DNA from: CAKAHY01 sp963522175
Lineage (GTDB): Bacteria; Bacillota; Clostridia; Lachnospirales; Lachnospiraceae
Direction of reading: 5' to 3'
NCBI GenBank assembly: GCA_963522175.1
Contig: CAUQXC010000009.1
Location: 4,113-68,112, forward strand
DNA: 64,000 nucleotides
The translations under genes and the position numbers were made by a program. Below the pieces are notes generated by a model. It searched no databases, was not told the origin of the DNA, and was given only the letters and a program-made list of their open reading frames with translations. Positions 51,688 through 59,878 of the stretch are shown piece by piece (positions within the stretch are counted from its first letter, which is position 1; the number at the start of each line of letters is the position of its first letter).

Positions 51688-52803
51688 ATGGGAGTATATT
51701 TAAAAGATAGATTTGACGTGGTAGGCTCATATTTAAGGCCGGAGAGCCTGAAGTCGGCAAGAGAGAAGTTTAAGGAAGGACAGATTTCTTATAGTGAGCT
51801 AAAAAAGCTTGAAAATGAAGAGATAACAAAGCTTGTTGAGGAGCAAAAAAAGGCGGGACTTAATCTTTTTACGGACGGAGAATTCAGGAGGGCAACTTGG
51901 CATCTTGATTTTATGTGGGCATTCGAAGGAGTGGGACATAAAAAGACGGATACCGGAATACCGTTTAAGGATGTAGTCGCTTTGATAGACGATACATATT
52001 TGACCTCAAAGCTCTCTCTTAATAAACCACACCCTTTTGTAGAACACTTTAAGTTTATAAAGCAGTTTGAGGACGAAAATTTTAAGGCTAAGCAGACAAT
52101 ACCGGCACCGGCACAGTTTTTGCAGCAGATGATCATTCCTATAAACCTTGCCGATACCTTGGGCTTTTATCCCGATGTGGAGGATCTTATTAAAGATATA
52201 GCCGAAGGCTATAAGAAAGTAATAAAGGATTTATATGAGGCGGGTTGCAGAAATATTCAGCTTGACGACTGTACATGGGGAGTTTTGGTAGATCCGAGAG
52301 TGGAATTTATATACGGAACGGATAAGGCGGGTGTTAAAAAAATTGAGGAGCAGCTTTTGAGAGTAAACAATCTTGCCGTTGAGGGAAAGCCGGATGACTT
52401 AATAATAAATACACATGTTTGTCGCGGTAATTTCAAATCTACGTGGGCATGTGAGGGTGCATACGATAATATTGCAAAGACTTTGTTTGCAAAAGAGAAT
52501 GTCTATGCATATTATCTTGAGTTTGACGATGAGCGTTCGGGAAGCTTCGAAGCTTTAAAGGAACTTTCGGATGATAAGGTTGTGGTTCTGGGTGTTGTTA
52601 CCACAAAAAATCCCGAGCCGGAGGATAAAGAATTTATAAAATCAAGAGTATATGAAGCGGCGAAATATGTTCCGCTTGACAGAATATACTTGGGAACACA
52701 ATGCGGTTTTGCTTCTTGTGAAGAGGGAAATAAGCTTACATTCAAACAACAATGGGATAAGGTTGAGCTTGTGAGAAAGGTTGCAAAGGAGATCTGGGCT
52801 TAA
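51688..52803 (+). CDS. MetE-core methyltransferase (YxjG/YxjH-like)
   Basis: The 371-residue protein matches the C-terminal, catalytic half of cobalamin-independent methionine synthase. It has the VVGSYLRPESLK start, TDGEFRRATWH, QLDDCTWG, NTHVCRGNF with the zinc His and Cys, and LGTQCGFAS with the second zinc Cys. No N-terminal MetE half exists, so like YxjG it may use a different methyl donor. AGAGGAAA lies before ATG 51688. The role in methionine or C1 metabolism is from the family. Confidence 0.85.
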   Translation: MGVYLKDRFDVVGSYLRPESLKSAREKFKEGQISYSELKKLENEEITKLVEEQKKAGLNLFTDGEFRRATWHLDFMWAFEGVGHKKTDTGIPFKDVVALIDDTYLTSKLSLNKPHPFVEHFKFIKQFEDENFKAKQTIPAPAQFLQQMIIPINLADTLGFYPDVEDLIKDIAEGYKKVIKDLYEAGCRNIQLDDCTWGVLVDPRVEFIYGTDKAGVKKIEEQLLRVNNLAVEGKPDDLIINTHVCRGNFKSTWACEGAYDNIAKTLFAKENVYAYYLEFDDERSGSFEALKELSDDKVVVLGVVTTKNPEPEDKEFIKSRVYEAAKYVPLDRIYLGTQCGFASCEEGNKLTFKQQWDKVELVRKVAKEIWA

Positions 52804-52810
52804 CAGCAGT

Positions 52811-52850
52811 AAAGGCTTGTGCCGTCTGTATGGCGGTTACGGCCTTTTTT
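52811..52850 (+). terminator. intrinsic terminator after the MetE-core gene
   Basis: AAAGGC (52811-52816) pairs with GCCTTT (52842-52847), with inner CCG/CGG pairing, then three more T residues. Confidence 0.75.
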
Positions 52851-52918
52851 ATGTAAACCGATAAGGGGGGAATTTACAAAATTTTTATAGTATCAACCTA
52901 GAAAATCAGTTCGATATA

Positions 52919-52927
52919 TGCTATAAT
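52919..52927 (+). promoter_or_regulatory. extended -10 promoter for the nitroreductase gene
   Basis: TGCTATAAT is a perfect extended -10. No good -35 is visible. The GTG start is 48 bases downstream. Confidence 0.5.
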
Positions 52928-52974
52928 CAGTTTCACAAAGTACCTGAGAGTTTAATTTTTAAGGAGGTAAAACT

Positions 52975-53634
52975 GTGGATAAGTCAAAAATCAGAACGGA
53001 GCTGGTAGAAGCGGCTAAGAGAAGATTTGCAACAAAGGAGTTTGAAAAGGGAAGAGAAATAGAGAAAGAGGACTGGGACACTATACTTGAAGTAGCCAGA
53101 CTGTCTGCGAGCTCTTTCGGATATGAACCGTGGAAAATCCTGCAACTGGAGGATGAAAATATAAAGAGAGACTTTAAGGATTTTACATGGGGAGCGCTCA
53201 CAAAGCTTGACGAGGCAAGTAAGTTTATAGTTGTGCTTGCAAGGAAGGATGTTGTTTTTGACAGCACTCATGTAAAGAAAATAACCGAAATATACGGTCG
53301 TGAGTTTGACCTTAATTCCCAGCGTTCTCAGCTTTTTAAAAACTTTCAGGAGAATCATTTTGATCTTAACGATGAAAGGAAGCTTTTTGACTGGGCGTGC
53401 AAACAGACCTATATCATGATGGCAAATATGATGAATGCCGCCGTGGCTTTGGGCATAGACACCTGTCCTATAGAGGGATTTGACAGGGACAAGGCTGAGG
53501 CTTATTTGGAGAAAAAAGGTATTATAAACAGAAAGGAATTCGGCATATCATATATGCTGTGTTTCGGATTCAGAGCTATGGAGATTCCGGAAAAACACAG
53601 ACAAAAATTAGAGGATATGTTTGAAGTAATATAA
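52975..53634 (+). CDS. nitroreductase-family oxidoreductase
   Basis: The 219-residue FMN-dependent enzyme begins at GTG 52975 after AAGGAGGT. Family segments are AAKRRFATKEFEKG near residue 13 (the R-x-S/T-x-R/K FMN site), RLSASSFGYEPWKI, QTYIMMANMMNAAVALGIDTCPIEGF, and FRAMEI late in the chain. It is expected to be a cytoplasmic NAD(P)H oxidoreductase; the physiological substrate is not known. uvrA follows 28 bp later and likely shares the transcript. Confidence 0.87.
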   Translation: MDKSKIRTELVEAAKRRFATKEFEKGREIEKEDWDTILEVARLSASSFGYEPWKILQLEDENIKRDFKDFTWGALTKLDEASKFIVVLARKDVVFDSTHVKKITEIYGREFDLNSQRSQLFKNFQENHFDLNDERKLFDWACKQTYIMMANMMNAAVALGIDTCPIEGFDRDKAEAYLEKKGIINRKEFGISYMLCFGFRAMEIPEKHRQKLEDMFEVI

Positions 53635-53662
53635 GCTGTGGGCTATATTACTCAGAGAAATT

Positions 53663-56485
53663 ATGAAGAATCAGTACATTAAAATACGCGGTGCAAAGGA
53701 GCATAATCTTAAAAATATATCCCTCGATATACCCAGAGACAAGCTTGTTGTTCTTACGGGTCTGTCGGGTTCGGGTAAGTCTTCGCTTGCCTTTGACACC
53801 ATATATGCGGAGGGACAGAGAAGGTATATGGAGTCCCTTTCTTCCTATGCCAGAATGTTTCTGGGACAGGTGGAAAAACCGGATGTGGAAAGTATAGACG
53901 GTTTGTCGCCCGCCATATCAATAGACCAGAAATCAACCAACAGAAACCCGCGTTCCACGGTAGGAACCGTAACGGAGATATACGATTATATGCGCTTGCT
54001 TTATGCAAGAATAGGTATTCCTCACTGTCCGAAATGCGGTAAAGCCATACACAAGCAGAGTATAGACCAAATGGTAGACCGTATTATGGAGTTGGAAGAC
54101 AAAACCAAGTTTCAGATACTCGCACCTATTGTCAAGGGCAAGAAGGGCAGGCATGAAAAGGTTTTGGCAAGTGCGAAGAAAAGCGGCTACGTAAGGGTGA
54201 TAATAGACGGGAACGCCTATGAGCTTTCCGAAGAAATTAATTTGGATAAAAATATCAAGCACAGTATAGACATAGTTATAGACAGGCTTGCGATGAAAGA
54301 GGGTATACAAAAACGTCTTACCGATTCTTTGGAGGCGGCTCTTCATCTGGGAGAAGGCTATGCAAATGTTGATGTTATAGGCTCCGAGCTTATAAAGTTC
54401 TCACAAAATTTTGCCTGCCCGGATTGCGGTATATCGATAGACGAGGTTGAGCCGAGAACTTTTTCGTTTAACAACCCTTTCGGTGCCTGTCCGGATTGCT
54501 CGGGACTGGGCTACACAATGGAGTTTGACGAAGAGCTTATGTTGCCGGACAGAAGCCTAAGTATAAATGAGGGAGCCATAATCGCTATGGGCTGGCAAAG
54601 CTGTAACGATAAAAAAAGCTTTACAAATGCGGTGCTTAGCGCTCTTGCAAAGGAATTTAAGTTTGACCTCGATACTCCGTTTGAAGATTATCCTAAGAAA
54701 ATACAGGATATAATTTTGTACGGTACGGACAAGGAAGTGAATGTAAGCTATGAAAGTCAGAGGGGTAAGGGTGTTTATCCCGTTATTTTCGAAGGACTTA
54801 TAAAAAATGTAGAAAGAAGATATAAAGAAACTTATTCGGACTCGGCAAAAGCCGAATATGAGCAGTTTATGCGGATAAAAACCTGTAAGTCCTGTATGGG
54901 AAAGAGGCTTAAAAAAGAGGCGCTGGCGGTTACTGTAGGAGATAAAAACATATTTGATGCCACGGATATGTCCACGGTAAAGTTCAGAAAGTTCATAGAT
55001 GATCTTGAGCTTAGTGAGATGCAAAGATCCATAGGTTCCTTGATATTAAAGGAAATCAGAGCAAGGGTAAGCTTTCTCGTCGATGTAGGTCTTGACTACC
55101 TGAGTTTGAGCAGAAATACCGGAACCTTGAGTGGCGGAGAGGCTCAAAGAATAAGGCTTGCTACTCAAATCGGTTCGGGACTTCAGGGTGTGGCATATAT
55201 ACTCGACGAGCCCAGTATAGGACTTCACCAAAGAGATAACGATAAGCTTCTCGGGACACTTAAGCATTTAAGGGATATAGGAAACTCGGTTCTGGTGGTT
55301 GAACATGATGAAGATACCATGATGGAAGCCGATTATATAGTAGATATAGGTCCCGGTGCGGGTGAGCACGGCGGTGAAGTTATTGCTGTGGGAACCGCAA
55401 AGGAGATAATGGCAAACGAAAACTCTATAACGGGAAAATATCTTTCCGGAAAGATTAAGATTGAAGTTCCGAAGGAACGCAGGCAGGCTACAGGCTATAT
55501 CAAGGTAAAGGGAGCAAGCCATAATAATCTTAAAAATATAGACGTGGACTTTCCACTCGGTATTATGACCTGTGTAACGGGTGTTTCAGGTTCGGGAAAA
55601 TCTTCACTTGTAAATGAAATTTTGTATAAGGCTCTGGCAAAGAAGCTTAACAGAGCCCATACCATAGCTGGCAGCTATAAGTCTATAGAGGGCTTGGAGC
55701 AGCTTGACAAGGTTATTGCCATAGACCAGTCGCCTATAGGAAGAACCCCGAGATCCAATCCTGCGACGTATACGGGTGTTTTTGATATGATAAGGGATCT
55801 GTTCGCATCCACCGTAGATGCAAAAATAAAAGGTTATACGAAGGGAAGGTTCAGCTTCAATGTTAAAGGCGGACGTTGTGAATCCTGTAGCGGTGACGGT
55901 ATTATAAAAATAGAAATGCATTTTTTACCGGATGTGTATGTTCCTTGTGAAGTTTGCGGCGGCAAGCGTTATAACAGGGAAACTTTGGATGTTAAGTATA
56001 AAGGTAAGTCGATATACGATGTTTTGAATATGACGGTTGAAGAAGCACTGAAATTTTTTGAGCATATTCCGACTATACAAAAAAAGATACAAACTCTGTA
56101 CGATGTAGGTTTATCTTACATAAGGCTCGGTCAGCCCAGTACCCAGCTGAGCGGCGGTGAAGCTCAGAGAATAAAGCTTGCCACGGAATTGTCAAAAAGA
56201 GGTACGGGAAAGACCATATACATCCTTGACGAGCCTACGACAGGGCTTCATTTTGCGGATGTTCATAAGCTGGTTGATATACTCAGACGCCTGTCGGACA
56301 GCGGAAATACCGTTATTGTTATAGAGCATAATTTAGACGTAATAAAAACAGCCGATTATATTATAGACATAGGTCCCGAGGGCGGTGACGGCGGAGGAAG
56401 CATAGTAGCTGCCGGCACTCCGGAGGATATAAGTAAGGTAAAGACTTCATATACGGGAAAGTATGTTAAGAGGTACTTGAAATAG
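53663..56485 (+). CDS. uvrA: UvrA, excinuclease ABC subunit A
   Basis: UvrA recognises damaged DNA as a dimer in nucleotide-excision repair. The 940-residue length is standard. Two ABC ATPase units are visible: GLSGSGKSSLAF near residue 32 and GVSGSGKSSLV near residue 640, each with signature LSGGEAQRI. Zinc-binding cysteine pairs include CPKCG, CPDC (twice) and CESC/CEVC. The C-terminal Walker B reads ILDEPTTGLHF. ATG 53663 is preceded by a weak site. It follows the nitroreductase gene. Confidence 0.96.
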   Translation: MKNQYIKIRGAKEHNLKNISLDIPRDKLVVLTGLSGSGKSSLAFDTIYAEGQRRYMESLSSYARMFLGQVEKPDVESIDGLSPAISIDQKSTNRNPRSTVGTVTEIYDYMRLLYARIGIPHCPKCGKAIHKQSIDQMVDRIMELEDKTKFQILAPIVKGKKGRHEKVLASAKKSGYVRVIIDGNAYELSEEINLDKNIKHSIDIVIDRLAMKEGIQKRLTDSLEAALHLGEGYANVDVIGSELIKFSQNFACPDCGISIDEVEPRTFSFNNPFGACPDCSGLGYTMEFDEELMLPDRSLSINEGAIIAMGWQSCNDKKSFTNAVLSALAKEFKFDLDTPFEDYPKKIQDIILYGTDKEVNVSYESQRGKGVYPVIFEGLIKNVERRYKETYSDSAKAEYEQFMRIKTCKSCMGKRLKKEALAVTVGDKNIFDATDMSTVKFRKFIDDLELSEMQRSIGSLILKEIRARVSFLVDVGLDYLSLSRNTGTLSGGEAQRIRLATQIGSGLQGVAYILDEPSIGLHQRDNDKLLGTLKHLRDIGNSVLVVEHDEDTMMEADYIVDIGPGAGEHGGEVIAVGTAKEIMANENSITGKYLSGKIKIEVPKERRQATGYIKVKGASHNNLKNIDVDFPLGIMTCVTGVSGSGKSSLVNEILYKALAKKLNRAHTIAGSYKSIEGLEQLDKVIAIDQSPIGRTPRSNPATYTGVFDMIRDLFASTVDAKIKGYTKGRFSFNVKGGRCESCSGDGIIKIEMHFLPDVYVPCEVCGGKRYNRETLDVKYKGKSIYDVLNMTVEEALKFFEHIPTIQKKIQTLYDVGLSYIRLGQPSTQLSGGEAQRIKLATELSKRGTGKTIYILDEPTTGLHFADVHKLVDILRRLSDSGNTVIVIEHNLDVIKTADYIIDIGPEGGDGGGSIVAAGTPEDISKVKTSYTGKYVKRYLK

Positions 56486-56506
56486 CTTTGTTAAATACTG
56501 TATAAT
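56477..56506 (+). promoter_or_regulatory. promoter between uvrA and the small membrane protein gene
   Basis: TTGAAA (56477-56482) and TATAAT (56501-56506) are 18 bp apart. The -35 overlaps the uvrA stop codon. Confidence 0.45.
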
Positions 56507-56550
56507 AAAATCGGTTACTTGTTTTATGCTAAGTGAAGATAGGAGGAAGT

Positions 56551-56883
56551 ATGAAAATCGGTTTATTATTCTGTTTTTTGATATTTTTAATATTTTTTCT
56601 TTTTACAGTGTATATCATGCTTTCAAAAAGAGCGGTGGGCTTTTGGACCTGTACAAAAATTATAGAGGTTGACAATGTAAAGGTATACAATGCAAAGATG
56701 GCAGCTTTAACCCTTGCTTTTTCTATAGGGTTTATTCTATCCTGCATACCCGTTTTATTTGTAAAGCAAGGCTTAACGGAAATATTTATCGCAGTATGCG
56801 GAATATCTTTTGATTTTGCGCTTACGGTAGCGTTATATACATTGTTTATAGAAAAAAAGCATAGGATAAGAGATAAAGATTAA
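56551..56883 (+). CDS. small membrane protein of unknown function
   Basis: The 110-residue protein has one N-terminal helix (about 3-25) and two more in the second half (about 53-73 and 80-100), separated by a polar segment with FWTCTKIIEVDNVK. The C-terminus is charged. AGGAGGAA precedes ATG 56551; an earlier in-frame GTG at 56533 lacks a site. I do not recognise the family. It sits between uvrA and guaA with its own promoter. Confidence 0.65.
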   Translation: MKIGLLFCFLIFLIFFLFTVYIMLSKRAVGFWTCTKIIEVDNVKVYNAKMAALTLAFSIGFILSCIPVLFVKQGLTEIFIAVCGISFDFALTVALYTLFIEKKHRIRDKD

Positions 56884-56963
56884 GTATATTAACACTAATG
56901 CGGGTATTTTTGTTTTGCGTGATGTGTCTGTACTTTGAAACTTATTAAGCGGAGGATAAAGTT

Positions 56964-58517
56964 TTGAACTTAAAGCAGGAATTAATTATCGTTATTGACT
57001 TTGGCGGTCAGTATAATCAGTTGGTGGCAAGAAGGGTCAGAGAGAATAATGTCTATTGCGAAATTTATTCGTATAAGACCGATATAAGTCTTATAAAGGA
57101 GAAAAATCCTAAGGGAATAATATTGACAGGCGGTCCTAACAGTTGTTATGAAGAGGGTGCGCCGACATACACAAAGGAATTGTTTGAGCTTGGAATACCT
57201 GTTTTGGGTCTGTGTTACGGAGCTCAGCTTATGAGCCATCTTCTGGGAGGAGAGGTTAAAAGGGCGGACGTAAGAGAATACGGAAAAACAGAGATAGTTA
57301 TAGATAAGGTATCTTCAAAGATTTTTGAGGACATAGCCACTCCTACAATTTGCTGGATGAGTCATTTCGATTATGTGTCAAAACTTGCTCCGGACTTTGA
57401 GGTGAGTGCACATTCAAAAGATTGTCCTGTTGCGGCATTTGAAAATGAAAGCAAAAAGCTTTACGGAATACAATACCATCCTGAGGTATTACATACAGTT
57501 GCAGGTTCGAAAATGCTGGGAAATTTTGTGCGTAATGTTTGTGCCTGTGAATGTACTTGGAAGATGGATGCCTTTGTTGAAACGGAAATTGCAAAAATAA
57601 AAGAAAAAGTAGGAAAGGGTAAGGTTCTTTGTGCCCTTTCGGGAGGGGTGGACTCATCCGTTGCGGCGGTGTTACTTAGTAAAGCTGTAGGAGAGCAACT
57701 TACTTGTGTGTTTGTCGATCACGGGCTTCTTCGTAAAAATGAGGGAGATGAGGTTGAGGCTGTATTCGGTCCGTCCGGTCCGTATAAGCTTAACTTTATC
57801 AGAGTAAATGCACAGGAGAGATTCTATTCAAAGCTTGCCGGAGTTTCGGAGCCGGAAGCAAAGCGTAAAATCATAGGTGAGGAATTCATAAGAGTCTTCG
57901 AAGAGGAAGCAAAGAAAATCGGAAGAGTGGACTTCCTTGTTCAGGGAACTATATACCCCGACGTTGTTGAAAGCGGACTTGGCGGTGAGAGTGTTGTCAT
58001 AAAATCTCACCACAACGTAGGAGGTCTGCCTGACTATGTAGATTTCAAAGAGATAATAGAGCCTTTGAGAGACCTTTTCAAGGATGAGGTACGAAAAGCC
58101 GGATTGGAGCTTGGAATACCTGAAAAGCTGGTGTTCCGTCAGCCGTTCCCGGGTCCGGGCTTAGGTATACGAATTATAGGTGAAGTTACCGAGGAAAAGG
58201 TGCGCATAGTTCAGGAAGCGGATGCCATCTACAGAGAAGAGATAGCCGCTGCGGGTCTTGACAGGAGTATAGGGCAGTATTTTGCCGCACTTACAAACAT
58301 GAGAAGTGTGGGTGTAATGGGAGACGAGAGAACCTATGATTACGCCATAGCCCTGCGTGCGGTAAACACCATAGACTTCATGACCGCAGAGGCGGCGGAG
58401 CTTCCTTGGGAGCTTTTGCAAAAGGTGACAAGCAGGATAATCAACGAGGTGAGCCACGTGAATAGGGTGCTGTACGATGTGACGAGCAAGCCACCGGGGA
58501 CGATAGAGTTGGAATAG
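56964..58517 (+). CDS. guaA: GMP synthase (glutamine-hydrolysing)
   Basis: GuaA converts XMP to GMP using glutamine. The 517-residue protein has an N-terminal class I amidotransferase domain with C84 in GLCYGAQ and YHPE with the partner His and Glu. The ATP pyrophosphatase domain has ALSGGVDSSV. The C-terminal dimer domain ends VTSKPPGTIELE. TTG 56964 was chosen because GGAGG is eight bases upstream. The 3' end is intact. An integrative element follows directly; guaA 3' ends are a known insertion site for mobile elements. Confidence 0.95.
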   Translation: MNLKQELIIVIDFGGQYNQLVARRVRENNVYCEIYSYKTDISLIKEKNPKGIILTGGPNSCYEEGAPTYTKELFELGIPVLGLCYGAQLMSHLLGGEVKRADVREYGKTEIVIDKVSSKIFEDIATPTICWMSHFDYVSKLAPDFEVSAHSKDCPVAAFENESKKLYGIQYHPEVLHTVAGSKMLGNFVRNVCACECTWKMDAFVETEIAKIKEKVGKGKVLCALSGGVDSSVAAVLLSKAVGEQLTCVFVDHGLLRKNEGDEVEAVFGPSGPYKLNFIRVNAQERFYSKLAGVSEPEAKRKIIGEEFIRVFEEEAKKIGRVDFLVQGTIYPDVVESGLGGESVVIKSHHNVGGLPDYVDFKEIIEPLRDLFKDEVRKAGLELGIPEKLVFRQPFPGPGLGIRIIGEVTEEKVRIVQEADAIYREEIAAAGLDRSIGQYFAALTNMRSVGVMGDERTYDYAIALRAVNTIDFMTAEAAELPWELLQKVTSRIINEVSHVNRVLYDVTSKPPGTIELE

Positions 58518-58576
58518 AGCGAAAAAACACAGAAATGGCTTAAAATTGAGCTTTTGAGCCTATGAAAATAAGCAAC

Positions 58577-58598
58577 TGGGACAAAATTGGGTAAAAAT
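58577..58598 (+). repeat. tandem 11-bp repeats near the guaA junction
   Basis: TGGGACAAAAT (58577-58587) and TGGGTAAAAAT (58588-58598) are 9/11 identical. This looks like arm-type integrase sites next to an attachment site. Confidence 0.45.
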
Positions 58599-58658
58599 TT
58601 AAAAAAGAATAAATCTAATAATAGTTTCCAGTGGCTTTACAAGAAAATACAAAAAATT

Positions 58659-58688
58659 AGACCGTAGCTTGAGTGCTTCGGTCTTTTT
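58659..58688 (+). terminator. intrinsic terminator, possibly bidirectional
   Basis: AGACCG (58659-58664) pairs with CGGTCT (58679-58684), with an inner AGC/GCT pair and four further T residues; an A-run on the other side would serve the minus-strand genes. Confidence 0.75.
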
Positions 58689-58709
58689 GCGTCTATGTAG
58701 TGAATTATA

Positions 58710-58928
58710 TTATAGATATTGATGTAGCCACTCTGGCATATTAGGATCATCAAGTGCCCAAGACTCTATAAGTTCTTCGCTTTCTTCCCAATTGTTCTCT
58801 TTGCCATCAAAAAATTTATGTCTATTGCATTTATATTTTCTAACTTCATTGCATTCTAACCTGTATTCATTCCAATAATAATTTTGTTTGCCATACCCTT
58901 TCCATTCATTTGTAGTATATATAATCAT
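58710..58928 (-). CDS. small protein of unknown function in the element
   Basis: The 72-residue product is acidic and rich in Trp, Tyr and Asn, with KYKCNRHKFFDG in the middle and a C-terminal PNMPEWLHQYL. GAAAGGA lies ahead of ATG 58928, and it is 31 bp downstream of the repressor gene on the same strand, so the two form an operon. I do not recognise a family. An anti-repressor or a partner of the repressor are possibilities without direct evidence. Confidence 0.55.
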   Translation of the reverse strand: MIIYTTNEWKGYGKQNYYWNEYRLECNEVRKYKCNRHKFFDGKENNWEESEELIESWALDDPNMPEWLHQYL

Positions 58929-58959
58929 ATAAAAATCCTTTCTTTACTCATGCTTTGTT

Positions 58960-59394
58960 TTATTTTTTCAAAAATCTTGATTTCTTAGGAAAAGACAACT
59001 TCCAATCTTCAAACTCCTCGTCTGTAATTTCACCATTATAGTGTTTCTTTCTCATTTCGTCCCATTCAATTAAAAAATCATCAAAATGCGGATTATGAGA
59101 TAGTAGTGCAATAGGCTCACCGTTTCCTGCAAGGGGACGGAACTTCATTTCTTTTTCATAGTCAAAAATAATATGCATTATCTCAAAAATAGAATTAGGC
59201 TCATGGTCGATTAAAGCTGAAATATCACAGTTAAGTGCATCTGCTATTTTTCTTAGTTGTTCCTTGTTTGGAGATCTATTTCCTAATTCATAATTACGAA
59301 TTGCAGCATCAGTCAGTCCGGACATGATGGCAAGTTCTTTCTGTGTTAGTTTCCTAAACAAACGAATTTGTTTTAATTTCTTACCGGAAATCAT
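58960..59394 (-). CDS. XRE-family repressor
   Basis: The 144-residue protein has an N-terminal XRE helix-turn-helix: LKQIRLFRKLTQKELAIMSG, then TDAAIRNYELGNRSPNKEQL. The C-terminal part holds a short acidic domain ending in FPKKSRFLKK. GAGAGGAG precedes ATG 59394. It is transcribed away from the integrase group from its own promoter; AGAACG-like half-sites occur around both promoters, so it most likely represses the excisionase-integrase operon and itself. Confidence 0.85.
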   Translation of the reverse strand: MISGKKLKQIRLFRKLTQKELAIMSGLTDAAIRNYELGNRSPNKEQLRKIADALNCDISALIDHEPNSIFEIMHIIFDYEKEMKFRPLAGNGEPIALLSHNPHFDDFLIEWDEMRKKHYNGEITDEEFEDWKLSFPKKSRFLKK

Positions 59395-59427
59395 TTTAGG
59401 ACTCCTCTCTTAAAAATTTTCTATTAT

Positions 59428-59456
59428 ATTTTATCATAAATAACCACCGAACACAA
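59428..59456 (-). promoter_or_regulatory. repressor promoter
   Basis: On the minus strand TTGTGT (59456-59451) and TAAAAT (59433-59428) are 17 bp apart. ACGTTCTG lies just upstream at 59462. Confidence 0.5.
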
Positions 59457-59532
59457 CATAAACGTTCTGTTTAATATTTTAAATAAAGCCTTAATATCAG
59501 CAATAACATAAGAAAATATTTTATAATAACTC

Positions 59533-59561
59533 TTGACAGAACGAAAACGAACTATTATAAT
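59533..59561 (+). promoter_or_regulatory. perfect consensus promoter of the excisionase-integrase operon
   Basis: TTGACA (59533-59538) and TATAAT (59556-59561) are exactly 17 bp apart. The spacer contains two AACGAA-like repeats, so a repressor could sit inside it. Confidence 0.8.
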
Positions 59562-59569
59562 ACGGATAT

Positions 59570-59589
59570 ACAGTTCAAATACGAACTGT
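59570..59589 (+). promoter_or_regulatory. palindromic operator just downstream of the promoter
   Basis: ACAGTTC and GAACTGT form a perfect 7-bp inverted repeat with a 6-bp spacer, at the expected transcription start. Confidence 0.65.
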
Positions 59590-59681
59590 TAGAACGCAAG
59601 ATATTTAAATCGACGCTCGTCCTATATCAAGACATGGATGCAGAACCTTGCAAAAACTATGAATTGAAAGGAGGACTAAAA

Positions 59682-59876
59682 ATGCAAAAGGTATTCATGA
59701 CAGCAAAAGAAGTTCAAGATTTTTTGGAAGTCAGCAGAACGACTGCATACCAGCTGATAAATGAAATGAATCAAGAACTCATAAAGCTCGGCTATCGAGT
59801 ACAAAGAGGTAAAGTGAATCGACAGTATTTCATGGAAAAGTATTGCTATGGAAATGAAGTTAGAAAAGAGGTGTAA
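59682..59876 (+). CDS. excisionase-like DNA-binding protein
   Basis: The 64-residue protein has a winged-helix pattern, with FMTAKEVQDFLEVSRTTAY holding the helix-turn-helix near residues 5-23. It ends in RQYFMEKY and a charged tail. AAAGGAGGA precedes ATG 59682, and the integrase starts two bases after the stop. Small DNA-binding proteins at this place in Tn916- or ICEBs1-like elements direct excision; this role is inferred from position and fold. Confidence 0.8.
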   Translation: MQKVFMTAKEVQDFLEVSRTTAYQLINEMNQELIKLGYRVQRGKVNRQYFMEKYCYGNEVRKEV

Positions 59877-59878
59877 AG

